This document shows, piece after piece, positions 45,034-58,200 of a stretch of 64,000 nucleotides of DNA. Below the pieces are notes generated by a model. The model saw only the letters and a list, made by a program, of their open reading frames with translations. It made no database searches and was not told where the DNA came from. Both the position numbers and the translations under genes were made by a program. Positions within the stretch are counted from its first letter, which is position 1. The number at the start of each line of letters is the position of its first letter. Source of the DNA: Anaeromyces robustus (taxonomy: Eukaryota > Neocallimastigomycota > Neocallimastigomycetes > Neocallimastigales > Neocallimastigaceae); NCBI GenBank assembly GCA_002104895.1, contig MCFG01000160.1, positions 1 through 64,000 on the forward strand. The letters are read 5' to 3'.

Positions 45034-45219
45034 ATGGAATGGAATAAATATTTATAAAAAAAATGTTTTGATAAAAATCATCAAAAAGATCTAAAAAAAA
45101 AAAAAATAAATTATAAAGAAGAGGATTACGGGTTCTATAATAACTTTTTAGATATGATTTTATATCCAGATAAAAAAAATTCTCTTCAATATGTAAAAAT
45201 TGTATACTATAAAAAATAA
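45034..45219 (+). pseudogene. Unidentified gene remnant with one in-frame stop
   Basis: From ATG 45034 a frame reads MEWNKYL, TAA (45055-45057), then 'KKCFDKNHQKDL', a Lys run, 'NYKEEDYGFYNNFLDMILYP' and 'DKKNSLQYVKIVYYKK' to TAA 45217-45219. The distal part is clearly protein-like and less A/T-biased. It could be a truncated copy of a larger gene or a terminal exon. Identity not recognised. Confidence 0.35.
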
Positions 45220-47426
45220 TTTTTTTTTGCGTCTATTAATTATTAATTATGAGTTTTTTTTAATGTAATTATTATACAATGCATTAAATCTATTAATATT
45301 TTATAAATATAGTAATATATTTTATAATGTATATTATTAGATTTAGTTTTTAATATAACTATATAAATATAGAAATAAATAAATAAATATAATATTATTA
45401 ATTATAAAATAAAAAAAATTAATTTCAAAATGTTTTATTTTAATAGATACACTAATAATAATTATTATTATTTATCTGTATATATATATATATTTTTTCG
45501 TTAATAAAGAAAAAACATTTTATTTTACACAACATTCAAGTGTAATATTCATGTAATTGATGTATGTACAATCACGTACAATTATTATACAACATTAATT
45601 AATGTAAATAAAATATAAATTAGTCTTAAAACTTTAAAATCTTTTAAAAAAAAAAACTTTATGTTTTAGCAATTTTTTTTATTAAATTTTGATTTGTATT
45701 TTTTTTATGTTAATGTATTAATGTTTTAATGTAGTGCGGTATATTTTTTATTTTTTATTTTTTTTTTTTTTTTTTTTTTTTGAAAAATATAATAAATAAT
45801 AATAATAAATAATAAATAATAAATAATAAATAATTATAATGAAAAAAAAAAAATTTATCAAATGTTATGATTTGTTTTTGTATGTATTAGAATTCGTTTC
45901 ATAAATGAATATTTTGTCAAACGTTTTTTTTTTTTTTTTTTTTTTTTTTTTTCGAGTAAGACAATTGATAAAATAATTTTTTTACACAAAATATATATAA
46001 TATTATATATATAATATAATATATATAATCAAGATATAAATATAAAATTTAAAGATTCATTAATTAATAATATTCTTTTTATCTTTTTTATATAAAAAAA
46101 TAATAATATTTAGTTATTATTTAAATACCAAATAATAATAATAATATTGTTTTTATATTTTATTTTTTGTTTTTTGTTATTTTTGTTTTTTGTTTTTGTT
46201 TTATGGTCCATTAACATAAAAATTATCTTTTTTTTTTTTAATTTATATTTATTATTAATTTATCCTTTTTTCTTTAATTAATTTTATTTTAAATCCAAAA
46301 AATTAATTAATAAACATTTTTAATATAAAAAATAAAAATTAAGATGAATTGAATAATAATTATAAATAGTATTTTATAAATAAATAATATACTGTCATAT
46401 TATAATATTATGACATTTAAATGAATAAAGAAATGTTTTAATGTTTTAATAGGTGTAACTAAAACTAAAAACTAAAAACTAAAAATAAGTTTAAAAATAA
46501 AACAAAAATAAAATAATGTAAAATAAGAAAGAAAAGAAAAAACTGCCATAAAAAAAAATCTATATGAATATTTATTATTTAATATATTAAAATATATTTT
46601 ATAATATATTATATTATATATTAATTTATATATTATTATATATAATTGAAAGAATTGAAATAAAGAAACAAAAAAAAAATTTAAAGTTTAATTTAATTGA
46701 ATATTGATTAAAATATTTTATTTATTATTTATTTATTATTTATTATTTATTATTTATTATTTATTATTTATTATTTTAATATATTATAATAAAATAAAGA
46801 AATTAAGTTGATAAAAATACAAATAAAAAAAATAAAAAAATAAACGTATTAAATTATTATTTCAAACTACCTTTATTCTTTTTTTTACACCTTATAAGAT
46901 ATTATTTTATTTCTTTTTTGTAAAGAAAGAAAAAAACAACAAGATAAGAATAAAAAATATATATATTTATTGTCGAAAAGGTACTGTAACATATCAATAT
47001 AAATATATTATCATATGAAATATATTATTATAATACCAATATTATTTATTTTATTAAAAAAAAAAATTAGTATAATAATATATGGCTAAAAAGAAAAAAG
47101 CATAAAAATAAAAATAAAGAAAAAACTAACATTTATTAAATCTCTATATTTAACTTTTTTTTTTATTTTATATATGAACTACTTATATATATAAATAATT
47201 AATATATATTTGATATTATAATAATTCAATTTCATCTCATTTCCATATAATTTTTCTAATAATTACAAAAGACATTACAATTTTTTTTCTTAAAAAAAAA
47301 AGTTACACATTAATTCTAAAAAGCAAAAATCAATAAAAAAAGTAACAAATAAATACTAAAATAGATAAATATCAATTTTTTATTGTAACCATAAAATAAT
47401 AATAGTAATAATAATAAATAACGAAA
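45220..47426. other. A/T-rich intergenic DNA
   Basis: Noncoding, with poly-T tracts (45755-45781, 45925-45951), 'AATAATAAAT' and (TTTATTA)n at 46715-46770. No coding frame seen. Confidence 0.6.
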
Positions 47427-47804
47427 ATGAGTAGAGAAAATATGAAAAATGATTTATTTGAAGAATTTGACCCTTTATTTAGTAATTCCCCTGCCACACC
47501 AGCAGATAAAAGAATGAATGAAAATGATAAAATTTTAGATGCATTTGGAATAAAAAAAGAAAATACAACAACAACTACTACTTCACAACAAAAAGATAAT
47601 AATCCATTTGCAGATTTTGCTGATTTAGGTGCACAATCTCCTGCACCAGTTAATAATACAAAACCTGCTGTACCTTTAGACCTTAATTTACTTATGGAAA
47701 ATACAGGAGAAACTAAAAATAAATTAGATACTAATAATTTCCCTGTTATGTCAGCTGAAATGCTTTGTCCTTCAGTTCCAAATAATGCAGGAGGAAAAAA
47801 CTAG
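47427..47804 (+). CDS. Small acidic NPF-motif protein
   Basis: A 125-residue single-exon ORF with clear coding composition. Visible motifs are 'LFEEFDPLF' near the N-terminus (residues 10-18), a Thr run, 'NPFADFADLG' (about 59-68) and 'LDLNLLMEN' (about 83-91). NPF is the ligand for EH domains, and DPL/DLF-type tripeptides are used by clathrin and AP-2 adaptors, so an endocytic accessory role is possible. There is no folded domain, signal peptide or membrane segment, and the chain is probably disordered. The ATG follows an A-rich leader (ACGAAAATG). No donor site near the stop suggests it is complete. Confidence 0.65.
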   Translation: MSRENMKNDLFEEFDPLFSNSPATPADKRMNENDKILDAFGIKKENTTTTTTSQQKDNNPFADFADLGAQSPAPVNNTKPAVPLDLNLLMENTGETKNKLDTNNFPVMSAEMLCPSVPNNAGGKN

Positions 47805-49047
47805 ATAAATAATAAAAAAAAAAATTAAAAAAAAAAAATATAATAAATAATAATAAACCATAACAATGATAATAATGATAATAATAAAACTTTTTTAGAA
47901 GAAAGTATTATAATACATATGAATGATATATAATATAACTTTTATTAATAAGTTTTAAAAAGAAAGAAAAAAAGAAAAAGGGAGGAAAAATGAATGTTAT
48001 TTTTTTTTATCAAATAAAAGAAAAAGTTAACACTCTAGAATTATTATCATATATACATATATATTTAAAAAAAAAAAAGTTTTTTATTATAATTTATTAT
48101 ATTATATCTTTAAAAAAAATTATAACAAAACCAACTCATAAAAATAAAGAAATAAAAAAAATTAAAAAAAGAAAAACAAAAAAACTATTGAACTATTCAA
48201 GTCATTAAAATATAATAAATAACAGTAAAAAAAAACTATGTTAATATAAATTATAAATATTATATAATAATAATAAATTCAGTAAAAGTAATAAATATTT
48301 ATTTTTCAATAAATTATTATTAACAAAAAAAAATAAAAATAAAAAAAAAAATTATATAAAATAATTAAATATATATAATATATTATCCTAATAATATTAA
48401 AAAATAATTAGTAAAAATATTATTTAAATTAGTTTAAACTGTATTAAATAAAAATTATTAAATAGCTTATACGCTTATTAAAATAATAATAATAATGTCA
48501 ATATAAATTAATACAATAAAAGCAATAAAAGCAAAAAAAAAAAAAAAAAAAAAAAAAAGCAATAAAAAATTATATAAATATACATATATCTATATATATT
48601 TAATATAATATAAAATTTTATTATTATCTTTAATGAAATTATACTATACAAGATAAAATATATATATATAAATATATAAATTAATAGAATTTATTTTTTA
48701 TTTATAATGATATGGTTTTTAAAAAATTTATTATATTTAAATATAAATATAAATATTAGTTTTTATTGTTGTTGTTGTTGATTTTTTTTTTAATATTTTT
48801 TTTCCTTTTATTTTTTTAATTATTTTTTTATTAATTTTTTTTTTTTATTTTTTAGTATAATGTATATTAATACATTTATTTATAAAATTTTAATAGTCTT
48901 GTAATAATATACATTATCTTATTATTATTTTATTATTATTACTTTATTTTATTTTATTTTATTTTATTTTCGAATATGGCGTTAACTTATCAAAATGGAT
49001 ATTTTTATATTGTATTAATATTTTAAATAATTAAATGTATTTGATTA

Positions 49048-49084
<37 letters not shown>

Positions 49085-50627
49085 CTAGAGATAAACATAA
49101 AAAGAAAAAAAAAAAATAGGATAAAGGGTATAGGTAATAGGTAAAAAGGAAAAAGATAAAATAAAAAGGATAATAAATGATTTAAAATAATTTCAATTAT
49201 TAAATATTAACTTAATATTACAAATGATAATGATAATATACATATATACATATATATATATATATTACAATATTAATATTATCTTATATTATCATTCTTT
49301 TTTTGGTTTTTGTTTTTTTTAAAATTTGTCTGTATGTAAAAAACGAAAAAAAAGTTTTTTTTTTTTTTTATGTTATTTTTTTATTATTGTATTTTTTATT
49401 ATTTATTTATTATTTTGTTATATTTAAAAAAAAAAAATGTATTTATATGTATAAAAAATTGAAAAAATGAAAAAGAAAAAGAAAAAAAAAAGAAAAAAAA
49501 AATTTATATATATATTATTTATAATTTGATTAATTTAATATTAATATTTTTTTTATATATAAAAATGATATGAAATGAAAAATGAAAAATTAAAAAAAAA
49601 TGATAAAAAAAAAAATTAAAAGATATAAAATAAAAGATAATGAAAATGATAAAGATAAAGATAAAGATAATAAAATATAATATAAAATATAATATAAAAA
49701 AGAAAAAGTATAAATTAACAGTATCCATAAAATGTATAATTTTTATATTAATAATTTATATCAAAATATAGGTTATATTATTATAATATGTTTTAGAAAT
49801 TTTAAAATTATAAAATAAATATATTTATATATATAAAAAAAGAAAAAAAGAAAAAAAACCAAAAAGGAATAAAAATAATATAAAAAAAACTATTTATATT
49901 TATATTTTTATATTCTATATTTATAAATTTTGTTGTTATTTTTTTGTTATTTTTTTTTGTTGTTGTTGTTTTTTTATGAAAAATTAAAAGATAAAACTAT
50001 ATATATATAATAAAAATAAAAATAAAAAAAAAATAAAAAAAAATAGATCTTTTAAAAAATTAAAATAAAAATTATAATAAAAATAAAAATAAAAAAAAAT
50101 AGAATAAATATAAAATATAAAAAAAAAAATAAAATAGAAAATAGTAAAACGGTAAAATACAATAACAATAACAATAATAAAACAATAAAAAAAAAATAAA
50201 AAAGAAAAAGAAAAAGAAAAATTAAAAACAATAAAAAAAAAAAAAAAGAAAATATAATATATATATATAATATAAAATAATTTTTTATTATTATTATTTT
50301 TATTATTATTTTATTTATATTATATTTATTAATTTTTTTTTTATATATTTTTATTTTTTCATTTTGTAATATTTACTATATTATTAATAGTTTTTTTTTT
50401 TTTTTTTAAATTATTGTATTTTTCTTTTTTATTTTTATCATTATTATTATGTTTATTATTATTATTATTATTTTTTCTATCTTATTTTTTTTTTAGTTCT
50501 TGTTTTTTGTTCTTGAGTTTTGTTTTTTGTTTTTTTTTGTTTTTTTTTTTTTTTTTTTTTTTTTTTTGATTTTGTCCTATTTTCATTTTTATTTTTATTT
50601 TCATTTTTTATTTTTATTTTTTTAATT
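47805..50627. other. A/T-rich intergenic DNA
   Basis: No gene supported. Contains poly-A (48533-48558, 49051-49081), (TTG)n at 48770-48780 and many AAAAAT strings. The 72-codon plus frame at 47990 is Lys/Ile/Tyr-rich with no recognisable feature and is not called. Confidence 0.55.
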
Positions 50628-53600
50628 TTATTTAAAAGTAAATCCTGACGAGGTGTAAACATCAGAAGATAATCTTGTAGAATTGACAGGATGATATTGT
50701 TGGAAATAACTTATTGTATTTGGTGGTGGCATATTATTATTGGTATTATTTAAATTTGGACCTTCCATTTGTTTATTATAATTATTATTTATTGCAGAGG
50801 AAGACATTTTGGAATCATAATTATAATCATAATAGGAACGGTTAGTAATATAATGTTGAGAATTTATTGTATTGGAGGCTTTAGTCGTTACAGTATTCAT
50901 AGTCGTTGAAGAAGGTTCAGCTGTTACTGTAGTCGGTGATATAGATACAGAATATTGAGATTGTGGAGCATACATATTAGTTAAACCTATTCCTGGTGAA
51001 ATTGAATTTCTATTATTTTCATTATGATTCATATTGTTATTGGTAAGATGATGACCATTTAATATATTATTACCATAAGGCATATTATTATTATCATAAT
51101 TTATTTGATTAATAACTGTCGTTGAAGATAGTGATGATACTGAATTGGCTTTTATTATATAATTATTAAATAAAAATGAAATAAAAAAAAAAATGATATA
51201 TAAATAAATGATATAAATAAATATATAAATAAATAATATACAAAAATTAAATAGATATAATATCAAAAAAATAATTATAAATAAATATAACAAAAATATT
51301 AATATATTAATAATTATTTTAATATATATTATAAAAAAAACTTTATACTATAATATATAATATAATATATTTATATATATATATAAATTTTTTTTATTTT
51401 TTTTATTAATTTATAATTAATTACCTTTATATGGATTATAATTCATCATTTTATTATTATTATTATTATAAAGATAACTATTATCACTATTAACTCTTAC
51501 AGCACCACGGAAATAATTACTATCTTTATAAGGATTTATTTTTGCTAATGTTCCATAATCTTTTTTAGTTTCATAAAGATCGAGATCTTTCAAATTAACT
51601 TCCATAATATTAGAATTTGAATTAGTTTCAGACGGTACTTCTGTATTTTCTGATTTATCTGATTTTTCTGATTTATCTGATTTTTCTTCTTTACTATCAT
51701 TATCTTTTTTATCATCATCATATATATCTAATACTTCTAAAGTTTGATTAATAAGTGATTCATTAACCTAATATATAATAATATTTAATATTTAATATTT
51801 AATATTTAATATTAATAAATATTATAATAATTAATAATTTATTTTAAAATATAATGAAAAATATATTATATATATTATATATATTAATTAATGGAATTAA
51901 AATAAATATATACCAAAACATTAGCAGTCTTAAAAGTACTAAGATATAATAAATTAATACCAGCTTTAGTTAATGGATCAGACATAGAGTATACTATACC
52001 ACAACGATCTATTAATATTTGACATATATTATTTTTAAATTTAGTATATAGATATATATAAAAAAAAAAAGAAAAAGAAAAGTTTTTAATATTGTTCTAT
52101 TTAATATTGTTAAATATTATATATATTATATATATTATATATATTTATAAATATTTATATATAAATTGTAAAATATTATATATATTTATAAATATTTATA
52201 TATATAAATTGTAAAAATATATATTCATATATATATAATAAAACAATAAAAATAATAGAAACAATAATAATAATAAAAATAAAAAAAAAACATAAACTAA
52301 AACTAAAACTAAAACTAAAAAAAATAAAAATAAAAAAAAATAAAATATAAAATAAAACTATATAAAATCTATATAAATTGGTCTATCAAATAAATAACCT
52401 AAACGCAATGTACCAACACCAAAGGTAGTTAAATCAATTTGAATACAACGTAGGTGTCTTGGTGTTAAACTAACGTTGACCATATGTTCCTCAAAAAGAT
52501 CCAATATTTGTTCTTCTATAATAAGCGATATTCCTTCTGAAGTTGAAGTATATGAGAAAAATCTTGAACTGTTATTATTACTAATAAATATTTTAATATT
52601 ATTTTATTTTATTATTATTATCATTATATGTATATATATTATATTTAAAAAAAATTATAATTTGTTAGTTAAATGATTTTTTTTCAAACAATAATAATAA
52701 TAATAATAATAATTATAATATAATTAAATTATAATTTTTATTTATTATTATTATTTATTTATTATTATTATATTTACTTTTCAAGTTCTTCTTCAGTTTT
52801 TAATAATTCTGGATAAAACATAATTTTCATCATTGTTAATGCCCATCCATCAATATATTCACGATTTAAACCAATTAATCTTAAATTCTTGTCAGAAAGA
52901 GATTTTTTACATTGACGACGAACTTCTGCCAATATATCTTCTTGACGATGTAATTTATTACTAAGGGATAAATTTGAAAAGTCATAAGTTGGTGAATAAG
53001 ACCAACCCATAGCTGCTGTATCATTTGAAAAACTTCTTTTACGGAAGTCACGTGGAATATTTAAACCACCTAATTTATCCGTTGCTTCTTCAATTTCTCT
53101 TTCAGTTTCTTCACTAGTTTCTTCTCCAATAGTTTTATTTGTATCATTATCTTTATTTGTTTCTGATAATTTACCATTAGGATAACCTTCTTCACCGCCT
53201 TCATATTCATAACTTAACCAAGATGAAACATTTTCAGGTGGTAATAAATCATCATTATTATTTAAATATAATGGAAATTCTATATTTAATAAATCTAAAT
53301 CAATAAATTGGAATGATTTCTTTAATACCGATATTACTAATGGAATTCTTTTTTCCTTTACAAAAATAAAATCAGTTTGATAGGTTGAAAGGTAAAAAAT
53401 ACTAATACCAGCTTGAGCTAACGGTGCTGATAAATCATTAATTCTTTTACCAGACATTTCTAATGGATTAAATTTATAAAAATAATTTTTTTTATTATTA
53501 TTATTAATTATTAATTATTTCATTATTTAAATAATAGTGTTATATAAATTATAATTATAAAATGATTATTTTTTAAACAATAGTATTATATAAATTATAA

Positions 53601-54184
53601 AATGATTATTTTTTAAACAATAGTATTATATAAATTATAAAATCATTATTTTTTAAATAATAATTTTATAATGTTATAATAAATTATAATTATAAAATCA
53701 TTATTATAATATATTTATAATAAATATACCTAAACCATATTCATTATCAATTTGTAATGCTCTAAATGGATCTTCACAAATACATAATCCAGGACAAGTA
53801 GGTGCATTATTTTTTGGAAAATCTTTTTCAATAGTTTCTACATCAGCAATAATTGAAATTTCCATTGAATTTTCGGTATAACTAAAGAATTTATTTTTTC
53901 TGAATAAAGATACAAATATAAAAAAAAAATTAATATTATTTGTATTTATAATAATATTATAAAATTTAATATAAAAAATATATAGATATATATTATATTA
54001 TATTATATTATATTATATTATATTATATTATATTATATTATATTATATTATATTATATTATACTATATTATTCTATTCACTTTTTAAATAGCACATTTTT
54101 TAAGATTGCATGAGCTACAAATGGCAGTGATTCTTTTGGAAATGTGAGCAATTGAAGTCTCACTGGAAGTAGTGATATACTCAT
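50628..54184 (-). CDS. CASTOR/GATS-family ACT-domain protein, seven exons
   Basis: Exons: 54184-54081, 53899-53730, 53459-52778, 52580-52399, 52008-51914, 51767-51425, 51148-50628. All introns (146-390 bp) are GT...AG and all phases close, giving 698 codons plus stop. Residues 109-125 (GISIFYLSTYQTDFIFV) match 'VSVLMLSTYQTDFILV' of human CASTOR1. Residues 381-411 (RCGIVYSMSDPL...INLLYLSTFKTANVL) match its C-terminal ACT domain. CASTOR proteins sense arginine and restrain GATOR2, upstream of TORC1. Ser111 of CASTOR1 is conserved, but its arginine-binding Asp304 aligns with Ala408 here. Residues 427-698 are a low-complexity Asn/Ser/Thr tail not found in animal CASTOR. The donor of intron 4 (GTTATT) is weak, so that junction is the least sure. 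Probably a cytosolic nutrient-signalling protein. Confidence 0.82.
53991..54069. repeat. (TATTA)n array inside intron 1 of the CASTOR-like gene
   Basis: About 15 pentanucleotide units with one interruption at about 54061, wholly within intron 53900-54080, so length variation need not affect the protein. Confidence 0.85.
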
Positions 54185-56206
54185 TTTTATATGACTTTAA
54201 ACTTTAAAAAAAAAAAAATTAAAATAGGTTGTAAATTGTTCGATAAATTTTTATTGATAGTTTTATTATTAAAAAAAAAAAAAAAATTATGATTGCTTAA
54301 AATTAAAATTTTATAATTTTTATATTTTGTATATAATGAATAGATATTGGGAAAATTATTTAATTACTATTATTTAATAAAATATTAATTGTGATATTAT
54401 ATTTTTTGTTTACAAATTTTAATGGAATTTATCAATTGTAATTGTTATATTTTTACTTTCATTATTTAAATGAATGACAAAATTATTATTTTTATTATTA
54501 TTATAATTGAATACTTTTTAATAATATATAAATTAAAAAAAAAGTTATTTAAATTATTAATTAATAATTATTGACTTAAATTAATACTTAAGTAATAAAT
54601 AAATAAATAATAATTAGTTGATAAATAAATAATTAAAATAAATTATGAATTTATGAATATTTAAAATATTTGTGATTAATGGAATTAATATTTTATTTTA
54701 ATGCTTTAATGATTTTTTAAGTGGTTGGTATGATTCAAAAAGTCTATATTATTTTATTATTATTTTTTTCTCTTGCTCTATGAAAAAAAATAATAAAAAA
54801 ATAAATGTCTATATGTTATCTTAATAGAATACTATTTTTAAAAAAAAAATATTACTATATGTATATCATTATTAATTTTTAAATTTAATTAAAATTTAAA
54901 TTAATTGTTTGTTTGTTTGTTTGTTTTGTTTTTTAGTTTTTTAATTTTTTGTTTTTTTATATTTTTTTTATTTTTTTTTTTTATTTTTATGTGTTTTGAC
55001 TAATGGAAATTATATTAATATATAAATATAAAGTAAGAAGTAAAAAAAATAAAAAGTTGTATTATTTAAAATGTTTGTTTAGATTAAAACAAAATGAAAT
55101 TTTATATTAAAATAATTATTAAATTATTAAGTATCGAATTATTATTTTTCTTAAATAAAATAATAATGAATATTTATAAATTATTATTGTTGTTTTAAAA
55201 AAGATGTCTTTAAAAGAGACTTTATATATATTAAATTATTTTTAAAACATTAAATTTTAAAAATAAAATAATATAATATATTTTTATATGAAATCCATTT
55301 AATAAAACTTATTAAATTTCAATCTTTTTTTGCAAAAGTTTAATTTTTTTTTTTTGCAAATTTCTAAAATTTTAAAAATAAAAAAAAATAAAAAAAAAAA
55401 TAAAAAAAAAAAAAAAAAAAAAAATAAAAATAAAAATATATAAATATATATAATAAAAAAAAAATGGTTCAATGGTAATTATTTTATTAGTATAGTATAT
55501 ATTAATATATTAATTAATATATAATTATTTTCTATCAATTCATTTATTTATTATTTATCTATTCATTTACTTTTATAGTTATTTATTTACTTATTCATTC
55601 ATTTATTTAGTTAGTTATTTATTTTAAAAAATAAAAAAGTGTCACTTTTTTTTCAAATAATTATTAATAATTATTAATTTAAAAAAAAAAAAAACTTTAA
55701 AAATAAAAATATTATAAAAAAATATTATAAAAAAAATTAAATGATTATTGATAACAAATAAATAAATTAATAATATAAAATAAATAAATGATTTAATTAA
55801 TTATTACTAAATTAGATTATTTATTATATATTATTAATTATTTAATTATTAATTATTTATTCATTGATTATGATATTTTTAATTAGGTTTCTTTTATATT
55901 TTTTAATGATAATAAATATATAAAATATATAATTACCTATATATTACTTTATATTCTAAATATATGGATATATAATTATTGTTTCAATTTTTCAAATAAG
56001 TAAAGTAAAAAATAAAAAGAATTAAAATTTAAAAAAAATGCATATATAACAGAATGTATTGTAATACATTATATTAATAATTATTGATTTATTTTTAATA
56101 GAAATATAATATATTATAATATATTATAATATGGAATATTATATATTAGACCATATAAAAATTAAAGTTTTATTGATAATATAGTTCATATAGCATAATA
56201 TATAAA
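54185..56206. other. A/T-rich intergenic DNA upstream of the CASTOR-like gene
   Basis: Poly-A/T tracts, (TTTG)n at 54906-54925 and A-runs at 55380-55435. No gene seen on either strand. Confidence 0.55.
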
Positions 56207-56274
56207 AAATACATTGGATACATATATTATCAATATATTTTAATATAATGATAATATGTGTATCCAATGTATTT
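56207..56274. repeat. 68-nt near-perfect palindrome (33-bp stem)
   Basis: Left arm 56207-56239 (AAATACATTGGATACATATA...) and right arm 56242-56274 are reverse complements with two mismatches and a two-base loop. It can form a strong hairpin or cruciform. No ORF. Confidence 0.8.
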
Positions 56275-56339
56275 ATATTGATAAATAATTATCAAAATTA
56301 AAAAAAAAAAAAAAAAAAAAAAGTGATTAAAAAATTGAC

Positions 56340-56700
56340 ATTATTGGATTGTAATACAAATAGATAAAACATATATTATAATATACATCAATATATTAAT
56401 TTTTTAATAGATTATTATTTAATAAAACATTCACTATAAATAAAAAAAATATTGGTTAAAAAATTCAAATTGACACATAATATATAATAATTGATTTATA
56501 ATATATTATTTATCATATTTTTATATATATCATATTATAACACTTTATAGGATGAATATACATTTACGTTAATACCATAAGCCACAAATATACACATAAA
56601 ATTATATTTTAAATAACACTCCTTAAAAAGAATCATAGAAAACTACTAGAATTAAAAAATATTTATATTTTTTTTTTATTCTATTATTTTTATTTTAAAT
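56340..56700. repeat. Diverged direct repeat, copy 1
   Basis: Similar to 57790-58200: shared 'TTATTTAATAAAACATT', 'TTCAAATTGxCACATAATAT' and 'TTACGTTAxxxCATAAGCCA', then 'AACACTCxTTAAAAAG'. Noncoding; origin unknown, possibly a decayed transposable element. Confidence 0.5.
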
Positions 56701-56960
56701 TATTTTATTTTATTTTCTATTCATATATATATATTATTATTATTAACATTATTATTATTTTTATACATTAATATTATATTATATATTTATATACATTTAT
56801 AAATATTAATATTGTTCATATTAAAGTTGGCTATAAAAATTATAATATATAATATTATTATATAATATTATGATGAAACAGAAGTTATTATTATTATTAA
56901 GGTATCAAAAGTAAAAATTTTTTGGTTACGATTTGATTCATTCCTAAAACATTATTAAAG

Positions 56961-57310
56961 AATATATCGGTTTAGATATTGGGGTTACTTTTTCTTATAT
57001 CTATTATTTTACCTGTTAAAACCCTGAAAGCAATACTTTCAATGATGCCTTCATAACTTTTTTCAAGTTTAAAGCAAACTTCCTTCAGGCTTATTTTCAT
57101 ACGTTTTATATATCATTGGAGTTGCTTGTTCTCTCCATACTAATTACATTTATGTGAATATTATATAACTATATATAATATAAACTATTCCAGCTGTTGT
57201 TGAAAATATATATTAAACTATAGAGCTCTACCTCCGTACAAATTATATTTATCCTTTTTAATTTTTTTAAAATAAGGTATAGTATAGATATTATTTACAA
57301 CCATTTATAG
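56961..57310 (+). pseudogene. Hsp70-like relic
   Basis: One frame reads 'EYIGLDIGVTFSYIYYFTC', stop, 'NPESNTFNDAFITFFKFKAN', which recalls the Hsp70 phosphate-1 loop (IGIDLGTTYS) and the start of subdomain IB. About 70 codons later, in another frame, 'TIPAVVENIY' resembles the TVPA segment of Hsp70/HSPA12 ATPase domains. Stops and frame changes make it non-functional. The call rests on two short motifs. Confidence 0.35.
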
Positions 57311-57604
57311 GCCCCCCAAATAAGTTCATTTTAATATTTTTCTTTATATTTTTATATTTCTAATAAGCTAATCTTCTTACTCTTAAAATTTCTACAAAAT
57401 TCATTTTATAATCATATAATCAATTCTTTCTTTTTTTTTTTTCTTTTATAAACATTTTTCAAAGAAAAAAAGTTTTCAACTTCTTCATAGTTAGAAATAT
57501 CTTACATCCTAATCAATATAAAATATCAAACTTTCTTTGCAAGATTAATTGTATATTCCTTTTTTCCTGTTCTATAATTATTTTTTATACACCTAATTTC
57601 AAAG

Positions 57605-57725
57605 GCCCTATTATATATAGATTGAGATTATGGAGCATACATTATAGTTTAAACCTATACCTAAATAAAATTGAATTTCTATTATTTTAATTATATTTTT
57701 AAGATAATTATCATTTAATAATATA
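57605..57725 (-). pseudogene. Relic copy of the last exon of the CASTOR-like gene
   Basis: The stretch 'AGATTGAGATTATGGAGCAT' ... 'AAACCTATxCCTxxxxAAAT' ... 'TTGAATTTCTATTATTTT' matches 50938-51069 (exon 7, coding for NRNSISPGIGLTNMYAPQSQ) with many substitutions and small indels. It is in the same orientation about 6.6 kb away. Poly-A follows at 57742-57763. Confidence 0.6.
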
Positions 57726-57789
57726 GAAAGGAAAGGTAAAAAAAGGTAAAAAAAAAAAAAAAAAAAGAAGAAAAGAGATATATAATGGT

Positions 57790-58200
57790 TCAATGGATAG
57801 TTATAAGATTGTTATTTAATAAAACATTTTCTATAAATAAATATAAAAAAGAATGATAATAATAAAATAAAAAAAAAAAATTCAAATTGCCACATAATAT
57901 AAAATAAAACAATTAATTCATATTTATAATAAATTATTTAATCATTTATATATTATTATAATACTTTATAGTTTATTTAATTATATTTATATATATATAT
58001 AATATTATTAATAATATTTAATTCATTAGTTTATATGGATGACAATAAATTTACGTTATCATTATAAGCCATAAATTCATACATAGAATTATATTACCAA
58101 TAACACTTTTTATAATTAACACTCATTAAAAAGTATTTTATATAGAATACTAGAAATTTATTTTTATTTCTACTTTTACATTATTTATACATTTATAATA
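57790..58200. repeat. Diverged direct repeat, copy 2
   Basis: Counterpart of 56340-56700 in the same orientation. The Hsp70-like and exon-7 relics lie between the two copies, so the 56.3-58.2 kb interval may be one composite inserted or duplicated piece. Confidence 0.5.

Noticed and set aside
47990-48208. 72-codon plus-strand ORF after the NPF gene
   Set aside because: Lys/Ile/Tyr-rich A/T-driven translation with no motif; probably 3' flank.
52476-52676. 66-codon plus-strand ORF
   Set aside because: Antisense to exon 4 and intron 3 of the CASTOR-like gene.
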